Shown in pieces: positions 33,774-47,700 of a DNA stretch of 64,000 nt (within the stretch, counting starts at the first letter, position 1; every line of letters begins with the position of its first letter). Under the pieces are notes generated by a model. The model was not told the DNA's origin. It searched no databases and worked only from the letters and a program-made list of their open reading frames with translations. The DNA comes from Monocercomonoides exilis (lineage: Eukaryota > Preaxostyla > Oxymonadida > Polymastigidae): positions 558,001 to 622,000 of the forward strand of contig LSRY02000052.1 in the NCBI GenBank assembly GCA_001643675.2, given 5' to 3'. Made by a program: the position numbers and the translations under genes.

Positions 33774-33895
33774 AAACATTTCGATTACTGCAATCAACAT
33801 TGCAATTCATTTGCTGGGAAAAAAAAATCTTAAACTTAATGGAAGATGAAATGTCTTAGAAGAAGAAGATTGAGATGAAATGTACATTTTCAATT

Positions 33896-34452
33896 TCATT
33901 TCTTTGCGAATGTGACCACCATTTTGTGCTGTTCAGAAAGAGGATATCCTTGAAGCGCCTCCAACGCTTTTGTCGCATCTGCTTCTGATTCAAATTCAAC
34001 AAATCCAATGTCTCGTCTCGCGTCAGTCAATCTGACTTCCTTAAATCCAAGGAAGGAAGCAAATAACTTCTGCATGTCTTCTTCTGTCCTTGTTGGAGGA
34101 AGATTCTGAATGAACAGAATAGAATTTGGCGCCCCAACACTTGCGGGCATTGGAACAATTCCGGATGGTGTAGCTGATCCAAACAACTTAGATTGCCCAG
34201 ATATCGAAGAGGATATATTTTCTTGCTTTTTCTTTGCTCTTGCTTCTTCTTGCCCCTCTTTTTCTGCTTTTCTCTCCTTTCTACGATCCCTCATTACTAA
34301 GAAAAAAATATAAATATAATCTTTTGTTTATTTTTTAAAGTGAATAAAAATCAACAAACTTTTAAGTCTGGATAGTTCTTTGAAAGGTGCAATATCAATT
34401 CCTTGACTCTTTAACGTTGCATATGAAGGTCCTTTTGAAAAATTCAGTCTCT

Positions 34453-34506
<54 letters not shown>

Positions 34507-35024
34507 GCACAAAATGACTCATCTTAAAAAACAAAAGAAAGTAATAAAAAACACAAACTACAGGCTTTCCAAAAAGAAGAGCTCCTTGCATTTCTTGGAT
34601 GGCTTTTGTTGAATGAGAGACATCAGTAAACACAATGAAAGCTTGACCTCTTCGCTTGAGGCTTGTCATGCAAATAATATCAGCAATTTCTCCAAATCTT
34701 GAAAAAAGAGCACGCAATTGTTCCTTCATTTCTGTAAGAATAAATAATTTTTTTCGAAGTGTAATAAAATAATGAAATAAGCAGACTATCAGGTTGTATC
34801 TTTTCATTCAAATTATTCGCATAAACAGTTTTTGAAGCTATTATTGAGTTTTTCAGAATACGACAAAAGAATTACAAAATAAATGTATTGAAAAAATTTA
34901 ACATACGCTCTAAAAGAGGCGGCGCAATAATTGGTGCAGTCATTATTGGAGCTTGAGGCATAATCATAGGCATGGGTTGCATGCCAAACGGCATAAACGG
35001 CATTTTCATTGGAATTGTTTGCAT
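33896..35024 (-). CDS. SNRPA: U1A/U2B''-type snRNP protein (two RRMs)
   Basis: This protein binds snRNA stem-loops (U1 and/or U2) in the spliceosome. Five exons, 35024-34907, 34837-34787, 34731-34559, 34450-34360 and 34296-33896, join in phase to give 277 aa (human U1A 282). An extra Met/Pro-rich N-terminus (MQTIPMKMPFMPFGMQPM) precedes RRM1: KTVYANNLNEKI, LFSRFGEIADI, RRGQAFIVF (RNP1), GKPVRLNFSK. A basic linker (RDRRKERKAEK) follows, then RRM2: NSILFIQNLPP, FKEVRLTDARRDIGFVEFE, and the FAKK end shared with U1A. In RRM1 the RNP2 segment reads VYANNL instead of IYINNL. An AAT microsatellite lies in intron 3. It converges on the LRR gene, with 122 bp between stops. Confidence 0.93.
34455..34504. 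repeat. AAT microsatellite in a U1A intron
   Basis: About 16 copies of AAT lie inside intron 3, immediately upstream (in transcript sense) of exon 4, where they form part of the acceptor region. Length variation could affect splicing. Confidence 0.9.
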
Positions 35025-35199
35025 TTCACAATTATTTTGATCCACATGAAACTTAATAAAAAAAAACAAATGATTTTTTGATTCTTCGCTGAAATTATTG
35101 TATTGTTTTATATTTTTCAAGAATATTTGACAGATTTATATTTATCGACATGAAAAGTTCAGCCCACATTTTTTATTTTTTCTTTTTCATTGTGTTTCC
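35025..35199. promoter_or_regulatory. Divergent U1A / BLTP3-like promoter region
   Basis: This 175-bp AT-rich gap lies between the start codons of two diverging genes. An upstream ORF on the U1A side (to 35120) is probably leader sequence. No defined element was identified. Confidence 0.45.
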
Positions 35200-38089
35200 A
35201 TGATTACAGGAATTGTTGCAAAGTTTATACAGGTATTCTTCAAACATTTATTTATATTTGATATAAAATAATGTATTTTTTTTATGAAAACACGAAGCCA
35301 TACCTTCTCAATTTCGATTCGAAAACACTTAACATCAGCCTTTCAGGCGAGGCAGTAATCCAAAAAGCTGGTTTGAATTTATGCTAGAATGCATTTATCT
35401 CATTTATTGATTTGGGTATTGCATTAATTGAACTGTCTGCAAAATTTTATTTTGATAAGAGTTGAATGTCGAATTTTTGACAGCACAACTTAATTTGCCT
35501 TTTTTGATTGAAAGAGCAACTTGTAATCATATATATGCTACAATCCCGTTAAGTTCCGCAGATACTAATCCATTGCTTGTAACTATCGACAAACTCGAAG
35601 TGTATATGGCACTTGAAACGCCTCCTCCAACAAGGCCACTCAAACTAATTCTCACTCCCGAGGCTTATGAAACCGTAATGAAGCAACAGCAAAAGAAAGA
35701 AGAGAAAAAAAAAGGAGAAGAGAAGAAAAAATTAAAGGAAGAAAAAGAAGAACGAAAAAGATTACTGAAAGAAAAGGAAAAAGAGAAAAAAGAAAAAGAC
35801 ATAACACTTTCTACAAAAGAAATCGAAAGCGAAATTAAAAAGCAACATAAAAAGGAACAAGAAAAACAAAAAGCAGACACAAACGAATTTGGATTACCAG
35901 ATTTTATAATGAAACGAATACGACATGCAAGCGTAAGGATTCACGAGATTATCATAAATGTCCGAGGGCCCGGAGAAGCACCGGAAACACCGGAAACACC
36001 TTCGAACGATCGCTTTCAACATATTCCAACACAGCCTCCCTCTTCTTCATCGCAAAAGTCGTCCTCTTCGCCTCGGACTCCTCAGCCTCCTCCACCGTCG
36101 AACATGTCGCTCAGACAAAGAAAGGTGTTTCGAGCACCCTGTTTGATATTCCACATACACAACTTCCTTTTGCACACAGCCGACGAAGACGGGAAGCTGC
36201 TGAAGCCATCAGAGTGGACGCGTAAGGAGAAAGGAAAGAAGGAGAAGAACCTCAACAAGGAGCTTCTCATCGAACGTGTTGGAGTCTCTCTTGTGTCGCT
36301 GGTCGGGTCACTCCGAACAGAGCCTCGTGTCATTCCCTCCGCCAGCGACGGGAAGAAGAAAGGATCCACTGCGCAGCTGCAGCTTCTGCCGTGGCTGCAC
36401 GGGCTGCCCGCCTACCGCCATGCGCACATTCCGATCCCGGTCGTTCCCGACTTCCCCTTCCGCGCTCGTATCAGCGCCGGAATTGCGCGGCAGACGCACG
36501 CGATTGTGGCGGTGGGGCTGATGATTACGCTGGATGTGCTGAGTCTGCCTATTACAATCTACACCGCACGCACCTTTGCGCAGTGGGTGGACAGCGTTGT
36601 GCAGTTCATAAAGACAAGCAAAGAGGAGCGGAGCAAAGAAAACACGCTGACTGCAGAGACAGAAGAGAAGACGAAGAAAGAGGCGAAAGAGAAGGAGGCG
36701 AAAGAGAAAGAACGAAAAGAGGCAGAAAAAGGAGAAAATCTTCTTGAGACAGAAGGACGGCTGACTGTCACGTCGCTTTTGAAGCAAATTCCCTTCCGCC
36801 GTATTTCGTTCTCCTTCTTCCTCCACAAATTCTCTCTTACGCTCAGCTGGCCGAAGCAGAGGAGAGCTGCCTATGCAATGCACTCACAGATGCAATCACA
36901 CACTTTTCAGCTGCTCCAGTCAAATGCAACATCCACAAAACAGCTTCCTCCTCCGAATGCTTCTGCCAATCCTTCTCAGTCAACTTCTTCCTCATCTTCC
37001 ACTAATGCCACCAACAACACAGCAAATCCTTCTTCATCTTCTGCTCCATCCAAAGCAGAGCCAGGGTCTCCTCATTCAGCACTCGAAGACGTCTCTCCCA
37101 TCAGCCCGTCTGCGCAGACGAAGATTATTTCGCTTGTGGCTGAGCACATTCTGCTGGGCGTGACACTCACAAACATTTCTCCTTCAAAGCCAGAAGCTTT
37201 TCTTTCGACTGTTCTGACCAAAAAGGAGAGGCAGCTGGGGACATCCTCGCTCAATCCGAATGCTCTCTCTAATTCCCTCTTCTCTTCCATTCCTCATTCG
37301 CTGAGCGCTTCACACCCGAATCCTTATCCTTCCATGACTTTATTTCGCTCCTCGGCATTCGACCAGAAATCTCTTATTGCACTATACTCTGCAGCTGCTG
37401 GTTATATTTCTCCTTCTTCCTCCTCTTCCTCCTCTTCTTCTTATGCTCATCCGGCTGTTCTTATTCCACCTCCTTCATCATCCACAATCATCACAACTTC
37501 ATCTGATAATTTTACTGCTCAGACTGTCAACACAACTTCTGCATCTTCTTCATCCACTTCGGCCTTATCAAATCCATCATCATCATCAGCATCATCATCC
37601 CCTTCATCAAACTCTTCTTCTTTGAAAGAGTTGTCTTCTCTTTCGTTTTCTCAGGTGGGTCTGATGGCTGTTGGAATAGCAGCAGTCATCGGCAGAGTCA
37701 CCACGTCACACAATCCAATCTACGCAAAGAAACACGAACCTCCTTCGCCACATTCAACAACCACTGGAAATGATTCAAATACTCCATCATCATCATCATC
37801 ATCATCCTCTTCTTCTTCTTCTTCTTCTTCTTCTTCTTCTTCTTCTTCTTCTTCTTCTTCTTCTTCTTCTTCTTCTTCTTCTTCTTCTTCTTCTTCTTCT
37901 TCTTCTTCTTCTTCTTCTTCTTCTTCTTCTTCTTCTTCTTCTTCTTCTTCTTCTTCTACTTCATCTGCAATCAAACCGCTTTTTCCATCTCCTTCTGCAC
38001 ATCCTCTGTTTATGTACATTCCTTCTCTCTCCCGTTCTGCTGCTCCTTCCATTTCTCATCCGTTTTCTCCTTCTTTGCACAAACCATCT

Positions 38090-38122
<33 letters not shown>

Positions 38123-41100
38123 ATTCATCACTATCCAAATATTCAGCGCCAAGGAAGAGGAAGAGGAAGAGGAAATCGCTCGATGGATTCGAAGTTTATG
38201 CCCATTGCCGACAACGGCCTCCTTTTCGAGTGGCCGACCTCTCTTTTCTCTCAAACCGTGTCGTACAGCCAGCTTCTCGTCCAAAACGACTCAGCTGGCT
38301 GCATCGGAGGTGCCATCACAGAAATCTCTTCGGCCGACCCGCCGTTCTTCTCGTCCACAAAACGATTCGACAATCCGAAGGCGTTCATCACACTGGAAGA
38401 GTCCAACGCAAATGGCGCATCGTATCTGCCTGCCATCCATCCGCCGCTGCCTCCGCCTTCAAACTTCCACAAGCCAAAAGTCAAACAGATCTCTCTCAGT
38501 GCTTTTTTGCCTTCTGTCTCTTCCTCTTCCCCTTCTTCATCAACACCTTCATCATCTTCTTCATTGTCTTCTATTTCTTCATTGTCTTATTCTTCTTCTG
38601 CTGCTCAGCTTCAGCCCCGTTCTCGTGCCCAATCTGTTGCCGTGTCATCCCTCCACACTCGCTCTTCTACTGGTTCTGCTCCAACATCGATACCACCTTC
38701 AACAAGTTCTCAATCTTCCTCTTCGCCTTTCTCTGCTGCAACTTCTTCTTCTTCTTCCTCCTCCTCCTCTTCCTCTTCCTCTTCCTCTCATCCATCCCAC
38801 AAGTCATCTGGTCTGCAGCGTTCGTCTTCTGTCTCGTTGAACTCTTCAAATGAAAGCAGCCAACAAACATTCAATCCATTCGCATCTGTCCAAACAACTG
38901 CCTCAACTTCACAAAACCGCCCAACTCCTCCTCCGCCTCAATCTCCTTCTTCCGCAGCATCAGCACAGCCTCCTCTGCTGACACAGACACTGAAGCCTTC
39001 AAATTCTGCCTCTCCTTCTCCTTCTCCCTCTCCCCTTTCCTCGTTGCCTTCTTCTTCTTCCTCCTCTCCTTCTTCTTCCCCTTTCTCTTCTCCTGTTGCC
39101 TCGTCTGTCTCTCAGCCTTCTGCTGCTGCCACTCGCACTCGCAGCGGAAGTGTTGCTCCAATTGCTCCTCCTTCTCTCCCAGCTGCCCTTTCGTTCCCTG
39201 TTGTCACCACTTCCTCATCCACCACCCAATCTGCTCATCTCTCTGCCTCTTCTTCCTCTCCTGCTCTAACACAGACACAGACACCAGATGCCTTTGCCTC
39301 TGCCTCTGCCTCGCGCTCTCATCCTCCTCTGCCTTCCAACGTGATTGATCCATACATTTCCCATCACATCGTCGATCCTTCCCTGCGCGATGACACAGAA
39401 GATCCTTATTTGTACTACTTCTCTGAGACTCCTGCGCTGCTGATGCGTTTTGAGGTGTTCCGCCTCTCTTTGAGCCCCGACGACAAAGAAGTGACCTCAA
39501 TTCTTGTTAGACGGAAAGTGGAGCAGGAGAACAAGCCAAACAGCATATTCAATCGCCATTCAGACAGAGAAGAAGACGCAGCGAAGATTAAGCCACCCGA
39601 AAAGGCATCAATCTCAACACACCTGCGCCTCTCAATAGCACCAATGCATTCTGTGTTTGGGGCACCAGTGGTGAGTGACATCATCACATATGCAACAGAA
39701 ATGCTGCGGATGAGCCGAAGAGTCGAGAAGGAGATTGCACCGTCTGCCACACCAGGCATCTCTGCCCAGCTGCCAGCCACAAACATTTCTCCTCCTCCGA
39801 CTGCTGCTGTGTTCTCGTCTGCTTCTTCTTCCTTCACAGCAGAAAGAGAACAGCCAGATGGACAGCAGAGAAGAGCATCACAAGCAGATGAGCAGGTGCT
39901 GGCGACCGTGAGAAGTCCATCTCCTCTTTCATCACCTGCTCTGTCTGATGGCACTACACACACGCAAAACACACAAAACACACAGAATGCACAAAATGCA
40001 CAGAGAAAGCAGAATGAGGGAGCTAAGCCAGCATTCATGTCGAAGTTAGTGAATGAGATTATGGAAGAGTTCTTTTCTGATACGAAAGACAGCGAAAACA
40101 ATCCAAACATCGTTCAGGTAGGGCAGCACGAAACAACTGCATCAAAAGGCGAGTCAATCAATCCATTTCAGCTGGCATCCACAGCCTCCTCTCTTGCTCA
40201 GTCCAATTCGCTCACAACTGTCCCTCGCTCCACACACAACATATCAATTGTTCTGTCTGATTGTATTCTCTTCCTGCCAATCGTTGTGGCTAATTCGATT
40301 TCTTCCTCTTTTGCCCTCCTTCCTTCCTCATCGCCTGTGATGAATGCTTCTTCATCGCCTTCTCTTTTCATGCTCCGCTTGGGTCCTCTGAGTCTGCAGT
40401 GTCTTCGCGACAGCTCTGCCTCTTCACAACAACAAGCAGACAATCAGATCAGAAAGAAGACACAAATCACTTCTTCTTCTTCATCCAGTGGCAAGTTCTC
40501 TCTTCTTCTGACTGGGGCACTTCAGAATCTGTCTCTGGCGTATCTTCAGCCAGGTACTGATCTTTGGTCCTTTGTGTTGCATCCTGTCTCGTCGGGTGTG
40601 GTTTGCACGCTCTCCTCCTTCAAAGACATCGCCCGGCGGATGCAGCAGATTGCCACACCGCCTAATTTGGCAGAAGGGAATGGGCAGAGCAGAGAAAGAG
40701 GAGCACCCGAGGCACTGGTGGCAGTCAACTTCGAGATGAACTTCTCTCCGCTGGCTGTGTCGCTGAGGAGGCATCTGCTGTTTCTCTTTCAGATGTTCAT
40801 TGCTGACTACACAGCAGTGTTTAGAGCGAAGATTGAGAAGCTGACGCTCATCACAGAGTGGGTGAGGAGAGACGAGATTGAGGCTCGTTTACAGCAGCAA
40901 CAGCAGATGCTGCAGAAGAGCGACAAGATCGCAGGTGATGTTCAGAATGAGACAGACTCTTCTGTTGCTGTCAGTTCTGCCACTCCTCCTCCTTCAACAG
41001 CCACACCAGGTGCACCTTCATTGGACATTCCTTCTGCTTCAACCACAAATACCCTCAAAGGCGACAGTTCTGCTGTGATTGTGGCGCCTTCTGCTGTCCG

Positions 41101-44100
41101 TTCGAGTGCACTTGTTGAATCCAGCACAGCCACACATACTTCTTCTGATGCTTCTGAAGCAGAGTCTCGCAGCGCCGAGCAGTCGAGTCTGTTTTCTGTG
41201 TTTCTGTCAGTCAACTTCAAATCGATCAAGGCGAACATTTCAGCCCAACAGAGCTGGCTCCATCGCATCGCTGATGCTGTGCGGGTGCGGCCAGGTTTCC
41301 ATCTTCCTCCTCCGTTTGGTACATCGAGTGAGCTGATGGCGCTGAGTGAGACGATTCTGGCACTTGCATACGAAAAACCGCTGACGATGCTGTCGGAAGA
41401 AGAGAAGCAGACGGAGACACTCGCAAAGGGCTTGACTTTGGCAACATCAAAAGAGGAGACGTTTCTCTGTGTAGTCATCTCGTCTGTTGCCCTCACAACA
41501 CACATTGTCCCCCCAACACAGACGATGAAGACGAGACAGTTTTCGTATCTGCAACTGAATGGAGAGGTTGGAAAGATGGCGATGTTCCGCCCGTTTCAGA
41601 ACTCAGCCACAATGGGCGATGGCATCTTGTATTTGAAGACATTTGACGGGAACGACATCGAAAAGGCAGGAATGAACCAACCTCAGAACTTGCATTTGAA
41701 CTCTTCTATATCTTCTGCATTTCCGTCTGAAACAAATGATTCAACGATATTCCCCACTTCTCCAAAAGACAATGCACAACCTTCTCAATCTCGCAACTCA
41801 TCATCATCTTCTTCGTCTTCTTCTTCACATCCATTTGTGATAGATGGAGTCGAACGTGCCAGCGCAACAAAGCTGAAGCTGTCGATTGCTGCATTTCCTC
41901 CGCCGAACTACAAAAAGCCGCCGAAGTTTGATGTGGACGAGGCGTTTGTGAGGTGGAAGGCGACAGAAGCTGAGCGGGCAAAGGAGAAGAGGCGGAGAGA
42001 GCTCATTCGGGTGCAGGAGATATTCGACTCACAGCAGCGCTGGCAGCTCGGCCAGGCGACACAAGAATGGGAGGAGTTTCTGTGGAAGGACGAGGAGATC
42101 GAAGCGAATCCCTTCGACATACACAAACGCCGCCCGTTTGGGATGTTTGCAGAGAGACAGGCGAACATCGTGCCTTCTCCTTCGTCTTCTGCGTTCACAC
42201 AGCTCTCTCCGAAGCCCTCGCGCACCCAGATGGAATCATCACCCTCAGAAAGTGCTGAAAGAGGCACACTTTCAAAAGAAAGAACAAGAAGTTCTCTTTC
42301 TTCGCTGCCAACACCGCCACTCCCGCTGAACTCGACTGCTGTTCAGAATGGAGAAGACCCACTCAGCCAGCCGCCAATCATTCGCCCTCTTCTGCTAAGT
42401 TCAAATGGGTCACTGGATCCTTCAACTGAATCTGCTTCTGCTTGCACAAATTCTTCGGCTTCTGCTTCTTCATCATCTTCTACATTATTGTCTTCCATTT
42501 CGCGATCCAATAATTCATCATCATCATCGTCTTCTTCTTCTACTACTACTACTACTTCTACTGCTGTTAATTCTTCCTCCTCTCTTGCTACACATGAATC
42601 ATCACCTCCAGTTGATCCACCGTGCACTGTGATTGACATGGCATTCCCAACTCTTTTCCTCTCGACTGACTTTGTACCGATGGTGCAACTTCTCCTCCTC
42701 TTTCTCCCCATGCAGATGGCTGAAGGGCCAGGAAATGCTATGAAGCTGAAGATCAAAGTGGACGAAGCCTCCGTCCATCTGCCATCCGACGATGTTGTCA
42801 GCAAAGAAGGCCACCTCAGCGACGGTTTGTTTCTGTCACTGATGAAGGCAGATGTCGGCGTCGCTATCGAATGCACAGGCGATTTGAGAGTGAATGGCAA
42901 GGCGACGATAAGCTCAGATGAGCTGCTGTTTCCATCGCCGACTGTCAGCTCGCTGCTTTCGAATGTGCAAACGCCGACTCCTCCGTTTGACATAACTGCG
43001 CACAACAGAATTCCCTCTGATTCTGAGTCTGCTGCAATCAGGGCACAAATTACAGGGCAGACTTTTCTTCCGCCAAATGTGGATGCGACGCGTCTTCCTC
43101 TTCCCATTCGGCTGCTTCTTTCTTCGCTTTCCACAAAGGAAGTGAAATATCTCCCAAAACTGACTCAAATCATTGTTCCGTTTGACTTCGACTTTGACAT
43201 GATTATTCCTCCTTCTTTTTCTCTTGCTCGGCCTGAAGCACCACTCGGAACAGTCTTCCCATTCAAGCTCCTCAAAGCAAAGTTTGACAAAGCTCGCAAC
43301 AAGCCAGATGAGCCAAGTGGAGAAATTGAAGGAGGAGAAGACAGAGAAGACAGAGAAGAAGAAGAAAGGGAAAGAGAAGGAGGAGAAAACAACGCATCCT
43401 CAACATCGTCCCCAGTTAAGAAAATAGCAGCACCCACTCCGCAGAAGGAAGAAGTGGCTGATTTGAACAGCTGGCCCGTTGCCTTCACTGCCCACAGCAT
43501 TCGAGCACTTGGCAACTTCATCGCGAGAGTCGTGCGCTTTTCGTCGTCGATCTCGCTGGTGATGCAGGAGTGCTATCCGAAGACACGCCAGTTCACAAAG
43601 CGGATTCTTGCCTCATCCAAATTCCGGCGCATCTTCCAGATCCCGTGGGAACCCCTCTTCCAAAGAGAAGAAGAAGAAGATGATGAAGAAAGAGAAAGAG
43701 CTGAAGGAGAAGGGGAGATGTGTTTGAGAAAGGGCACAGCAGTAGGAATTGAAAATGTAACTGAAAGAGAAGAGAAGCAGAAGTGTGAAGGCAGCAGCCC
43801 ATTTGCCACAACTCCTCCATCTGCCCTCCAAACAGAGACTGATCCGTTTGCCACTCCGCGGCGTGTGCAGCGGACGGCGACTGAAACGAGACGCGATTCG
43901 GAGGCGCTTCGGTGGGTGAAGCCAGATAGGCCGAAGATGAATGCGGGGAATGCCTCGCAGCACTCGGCGGAGGAAGAGGAGGAGGAGGACGAGATAATCA
44001 GAGAGATGAGGGAAAAGAAGAGAGCGAAGGAGACAGAAGCGCAGAGGAGAAAGAGAGAAAGAGAGAGAAAAGCGAAGCAGCTTGGCGATGCACAGAGCTC

Positions 44101-44425
44101 GTTGAATGAGATTGTGATGACGAGAGAAGAAGTGGCTAAGCTGAAGGGAACACGAAAGGACCTGATGAGGATATCGAAGGAGGAGCTGCTGCAGCTGCAG
44201 GAGCAGTTGGAGCGGCAGAGAGAAGAACACCGAAGCATCCTGCAACAAATACAGCGCGGAATACTCGAAAGAGACTTGCTGCTTCTCGATATCTTCAAAA
44301 AGCAGCAGAAAGTGTCGCAGCCTCCGCCTGTTTATCTTCCGGCTAAAACAGGCTCGGACCCAGAACATGTGAATGCATTGCGGCAGCAGGAGCAACTACT
44401 TGCAGGAAGGCAAATTCGAAAGTAG
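35200..44425 (+). CDS. Bridge-like lipid transfer protein, BLTP3/UHRF1BP1-like (chorein N-terminal)
   Basis: BLTP/VPS13-type proteins form long grooves that move lipids between membranes at contact sites. Exons 35200-35232, 35298-35370 and 35460-44425 join in phase to give 3023 aa; the third exon is an 8.97-kb uninterrupted frame. The N-terminus matches the chorein pattern of UHRF1BP1/UHRF1BP1L: MITGIVAKFIQ, YLLNFDSKTLNISLSGEAVIQKAEL, LNLPFLIERATCNHIYATIPL, VTIDKLEVYM, then the FGLPDFIMKRI and IHEIIINVRG block. More beta-rich groove segments recur to about residue 2700, split by long Ser/Pro-rich inserts. A run of ~60 serines lies near residue 850. A Lys/Glu coiled coil is near 70-140 and another at the end (2840-3000). 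Human relatives are about 1450 aa; the extra length is low-complexity. A general VPS13-like assignment is the alternative. Confidence 0.75.
37786..37970 (+). repeat. TCA/TCT trinucleotide tract coding for polyserine
   Basis: About 60 serine codons in a row, first TCA and then almost only TCT, inside the BLTP3-like gene. The near-absence of codon mixing points to recent replication slippage. It is a candidate length polymorphism. Confidence 0.95.
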
Positions 44426-44731
44426 TGAAGCTCATATTGAAATAACTTCAATTTATTTATTTTGCAAATAGTTTATTTACGTTTCTTTTAACTTTGTTTT
44501 GTAATTTGGTTATGAACATTATTTAGAGGGTTTTGATTTTTCTTTTCTTTTCTTTTTGCTTTTCTGTTTCTGTTTTTGTAATATGAACATTTGAATTTGT
44601 TGATTTTATACATTATTTTAGGCGTGATATTTTGAATTACAATGATCAAAATTCCCAAACAACTTATTTTTTAAATTAAAAGTTTAATTTTGAATAATAA
44701 AACTTTTTAATTGACCTTGCCAAATTTTTCC
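44426..44731. other. Intergenic region, 306 bp, no gene
   Basis: AT-rich gap between two genes on the same strand. It must hold the 3' end signal of one and the promoter of the other. Nothing specific was recognised. Confidence 0.5.
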
Positions 44732-47700
44732 ATGTCCTCAAATGCTCGTCTAACTCATTCTACACCAGTTGGACCAAATTCTTCATTTAACATATCACCT
44801 CCAAAGGATCCTGCTTCTCTTGATGCTGATTATCATAATGAGCCAACCTTTTCGCCTCAAGTCCTAAATGGTCTTCATCGTTCCCAAAATCAAACTCCAA
44901 CTTCTCGCGCATCATTTCCTGGAGGGATGACTACACCTGCAACTCCATCTTCGTTTTGGGGAGGCTCTTTGGAAGATTTTGAAGTTTCTCGAGTTTCTTT
45001 GTCTTCTGTGAAAACTCCAGAAACATCAAATGCAAGAGTTATAACAATGTCACCTGTTTCAACATATTCGACGAATTATCCTTTTGATGGTTCATCTCTT
45101 ACAACCGGAATTCAAAAAGACATAACTCACCCCTCAAAGCAACCTCTTCCACCGACAAGCATACTTCCACCGAAACTACCTCCAATTGACTTTGAAAGGG
45201 ATGAAATATATTTTCCAAAAGAAGAACTTTCACATTTCCCTTCTCCATTAAAGGAAGCAGACGATCATAATTACGATATCCTTGGAGAAAGTCCAGCAAA
45301 TACAATCTATTCTAGTCCATCTCAAACAAAGAATAAATCAAACGAACATTCAAAAATATTGCAACCTTCGCGAGATGTTTCTTCTCCTGAAAAGTCTGTT
45401 CGAGACAAAGATGACAAAATCAATGATAATTCTCACGAACCAAAATCAACTTCTTTTTCTGATGCGCATGTTAAACCTTCAGATACAAATGGGTTTGAAA
45501 TGGCATACATTGGTGAAAGGAAAAACGAAGGGCAAAATGTTTTGCATCAAAAAAACCCGGAAATGTTAATGAGTCATGAAGATATAGCCTCTATTAAGAG
45601 CAAAGCAAGTTATTCAAATTCAGAAAAGGATGTAAGTGCATTTGAAGATGGAGGGAAAATTAGAAAGAAAGCGAAAAAACACTCGAAGAAGAACGAGAAT
45701 GAAAAATCGTTGGGGCTCAAAAATGAACGAAAACATTGTGAAAATAAAAAACCAGTTGAAGGAAAAGAGGAAGAAGAAAATTCCGATGAGAATATTTCCG
45801 AATTAAAAAATAATCATCTCAACAAGGTAAAAATTGGAGCTAAAATAAAACACAGGAAAAATATTTCCCAATACAAGGATAAATCTGAAGAAGACGAGGC
45901 TGAACCAGAAGAAGAAGAGAAAGATGAAGAAGAGAAAACGGAAAAAGAAGATAATAATGAAGGGGATGAAGATTATACTGATGATTATATTGATGATGAT
46001 GACGACGACGATGAAAAAGAAGACGATGCCAATGAGGAAGAAGAAGAAGAAGAAGAAGAAGATGAGGATAATGATGATGAAGAGGATGAAGATGATGAAA
46101 TGGAAGAAGAGGAAACAAACAAAAGCGAATATGGCAGTCAGCACGATTCAAGTGAAAACAAAGAAGACGAAGCAGATGAAACAGAAGAAGAAGAAGATGA
46201 TGATGACCAGTCTGCAACTGAAGAGACCAATGGAAAAAGTGAAGTGGAAGACTCCAAAGATGAAACGGATGAAGAAAGCGATGCTGATACGTTCACTAAC
46301 GATGACAACGATGATAATGAAAATAGAGAATATGAAAGCTCTGATGAGAAAGCTGAATCAATCAAATCGAAAAATGCAAAAAGAAAGAGGAAAAACAATC
46401 GTGAAAATGAGAGCTTTTTAGAAAAAAGTGTGAGGCTGCGACGAAATGGAAAAAAAAAGGAAGCAGTGATGGAACTGTTCCTCGCAGAAGTTGACGAGCT
46501 AAGAGAGACGCTAAGACGCAAAGAAGAAGCTTTGGACAAAAGAGAAAAAATGTTGAAAACACAAGAAATAAAGCAAAAAAATGCAAAAGAGAAAGCAGAA
46601 CGAAGAGAAAAAGACAACGAGCCCAACATTCTTAAAAGCAAATTGGAAGATGAAAACGAACCTGAAAAAGAAGAGAAAAGAAAAACCACAAAGGCAGAAA
46701 ATGAGCTTGATGAAATAACACAACAAGTGATTGAAGATACGATTAAGAGTGCAGAAGCAGAGTGGAGAGAAGAAAGACAGCTATTGAATGACTCATTTGA
46801 AGAAGAGCTAAGAAAAAAGAACGAAGAACTGCAGAAAGTGAAAAGTCAGCTGAAAAAAGAGAAGGCCAATGGAGAAAGGATGAAGCAATGGGTAGACACT
46901 CTCAAAAAGGAGAAGAAGGCAGCTGTCCAGGAAAAGGAAGAATTGAACGAAAAACTGCAGGCTATGCAGAAGCGTTCTGGAGTGTTAGAAAGAACAGTGA
47001 ATGTGATGAAGAAGGAAAAGAAAGAAAAAGAAGAGGAGGTAAAGAAGAACGAGGAAGAAAGAATTCGAGAAAAAGAAAGTATAAGAAGAGAAATGGAGAG
47101 AATGAAAGCAACTCTTCGAGATAAAACAAAAGAAGACAATTTGTTGCGACAAGAACAGCAGCAAGACATCGAAGCAAAGGCAAAGGAGATCAAAGAGCTT
47201 CGTAAAAGAATGCAAGAGCAGACAGAACAAATTGCGAATCTGCAACAAAAGCTTTCGACGACGCAACATCAAAAAGATGAGCTGTTGAGATTTTTGATGA
47301 AAAAAGAGGAGCAGGAAAAGAAGGAGAAGCAAGAAGCTATCATGAGAATAGCCACCGAAGAAAATGAGCAACGAAACGAACAAAAGAAGGTTCTCGAAAG
47401 AAATGAAATGGAAAAAGATGGATCAGACTCATCGTCGTCTGCAGCGGTTCCACAATCTGAGGTTGAAAAATCTACACAATGCACTCAAACAGACTTTCCA
47501 GAGAATGTCCAGCCAGAAAAGAAAAGAAAAGTGACCTTCCAACAAAATTCCTCACAGCCCCAGTTTGAAAGCAATGCAATTGAAGCATCAACTGCAGGTA
47601 CTACTTCCGATGCGGAGTTATCTGTTCCCTGTTCTCCTCCTTTCTCGTCTTTTGCATCTTCTCCAACATGTAAACAGCCGCATTTTCAGTTGCAACAATC

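Noticed and set aside
37720-38052. 110-aa poly-Glu ORF on the minus strand
   Set aside because: It is the antisense reading of the TCT polyserine tract in the BLTP3-like gene; it has no independent features.
37770-38840. 356-aa poly-Leu ORF on the plus strand
   Set aside because: Shifted-frame reading of the same trinucleotide tract and Ser-rich coding DNA.
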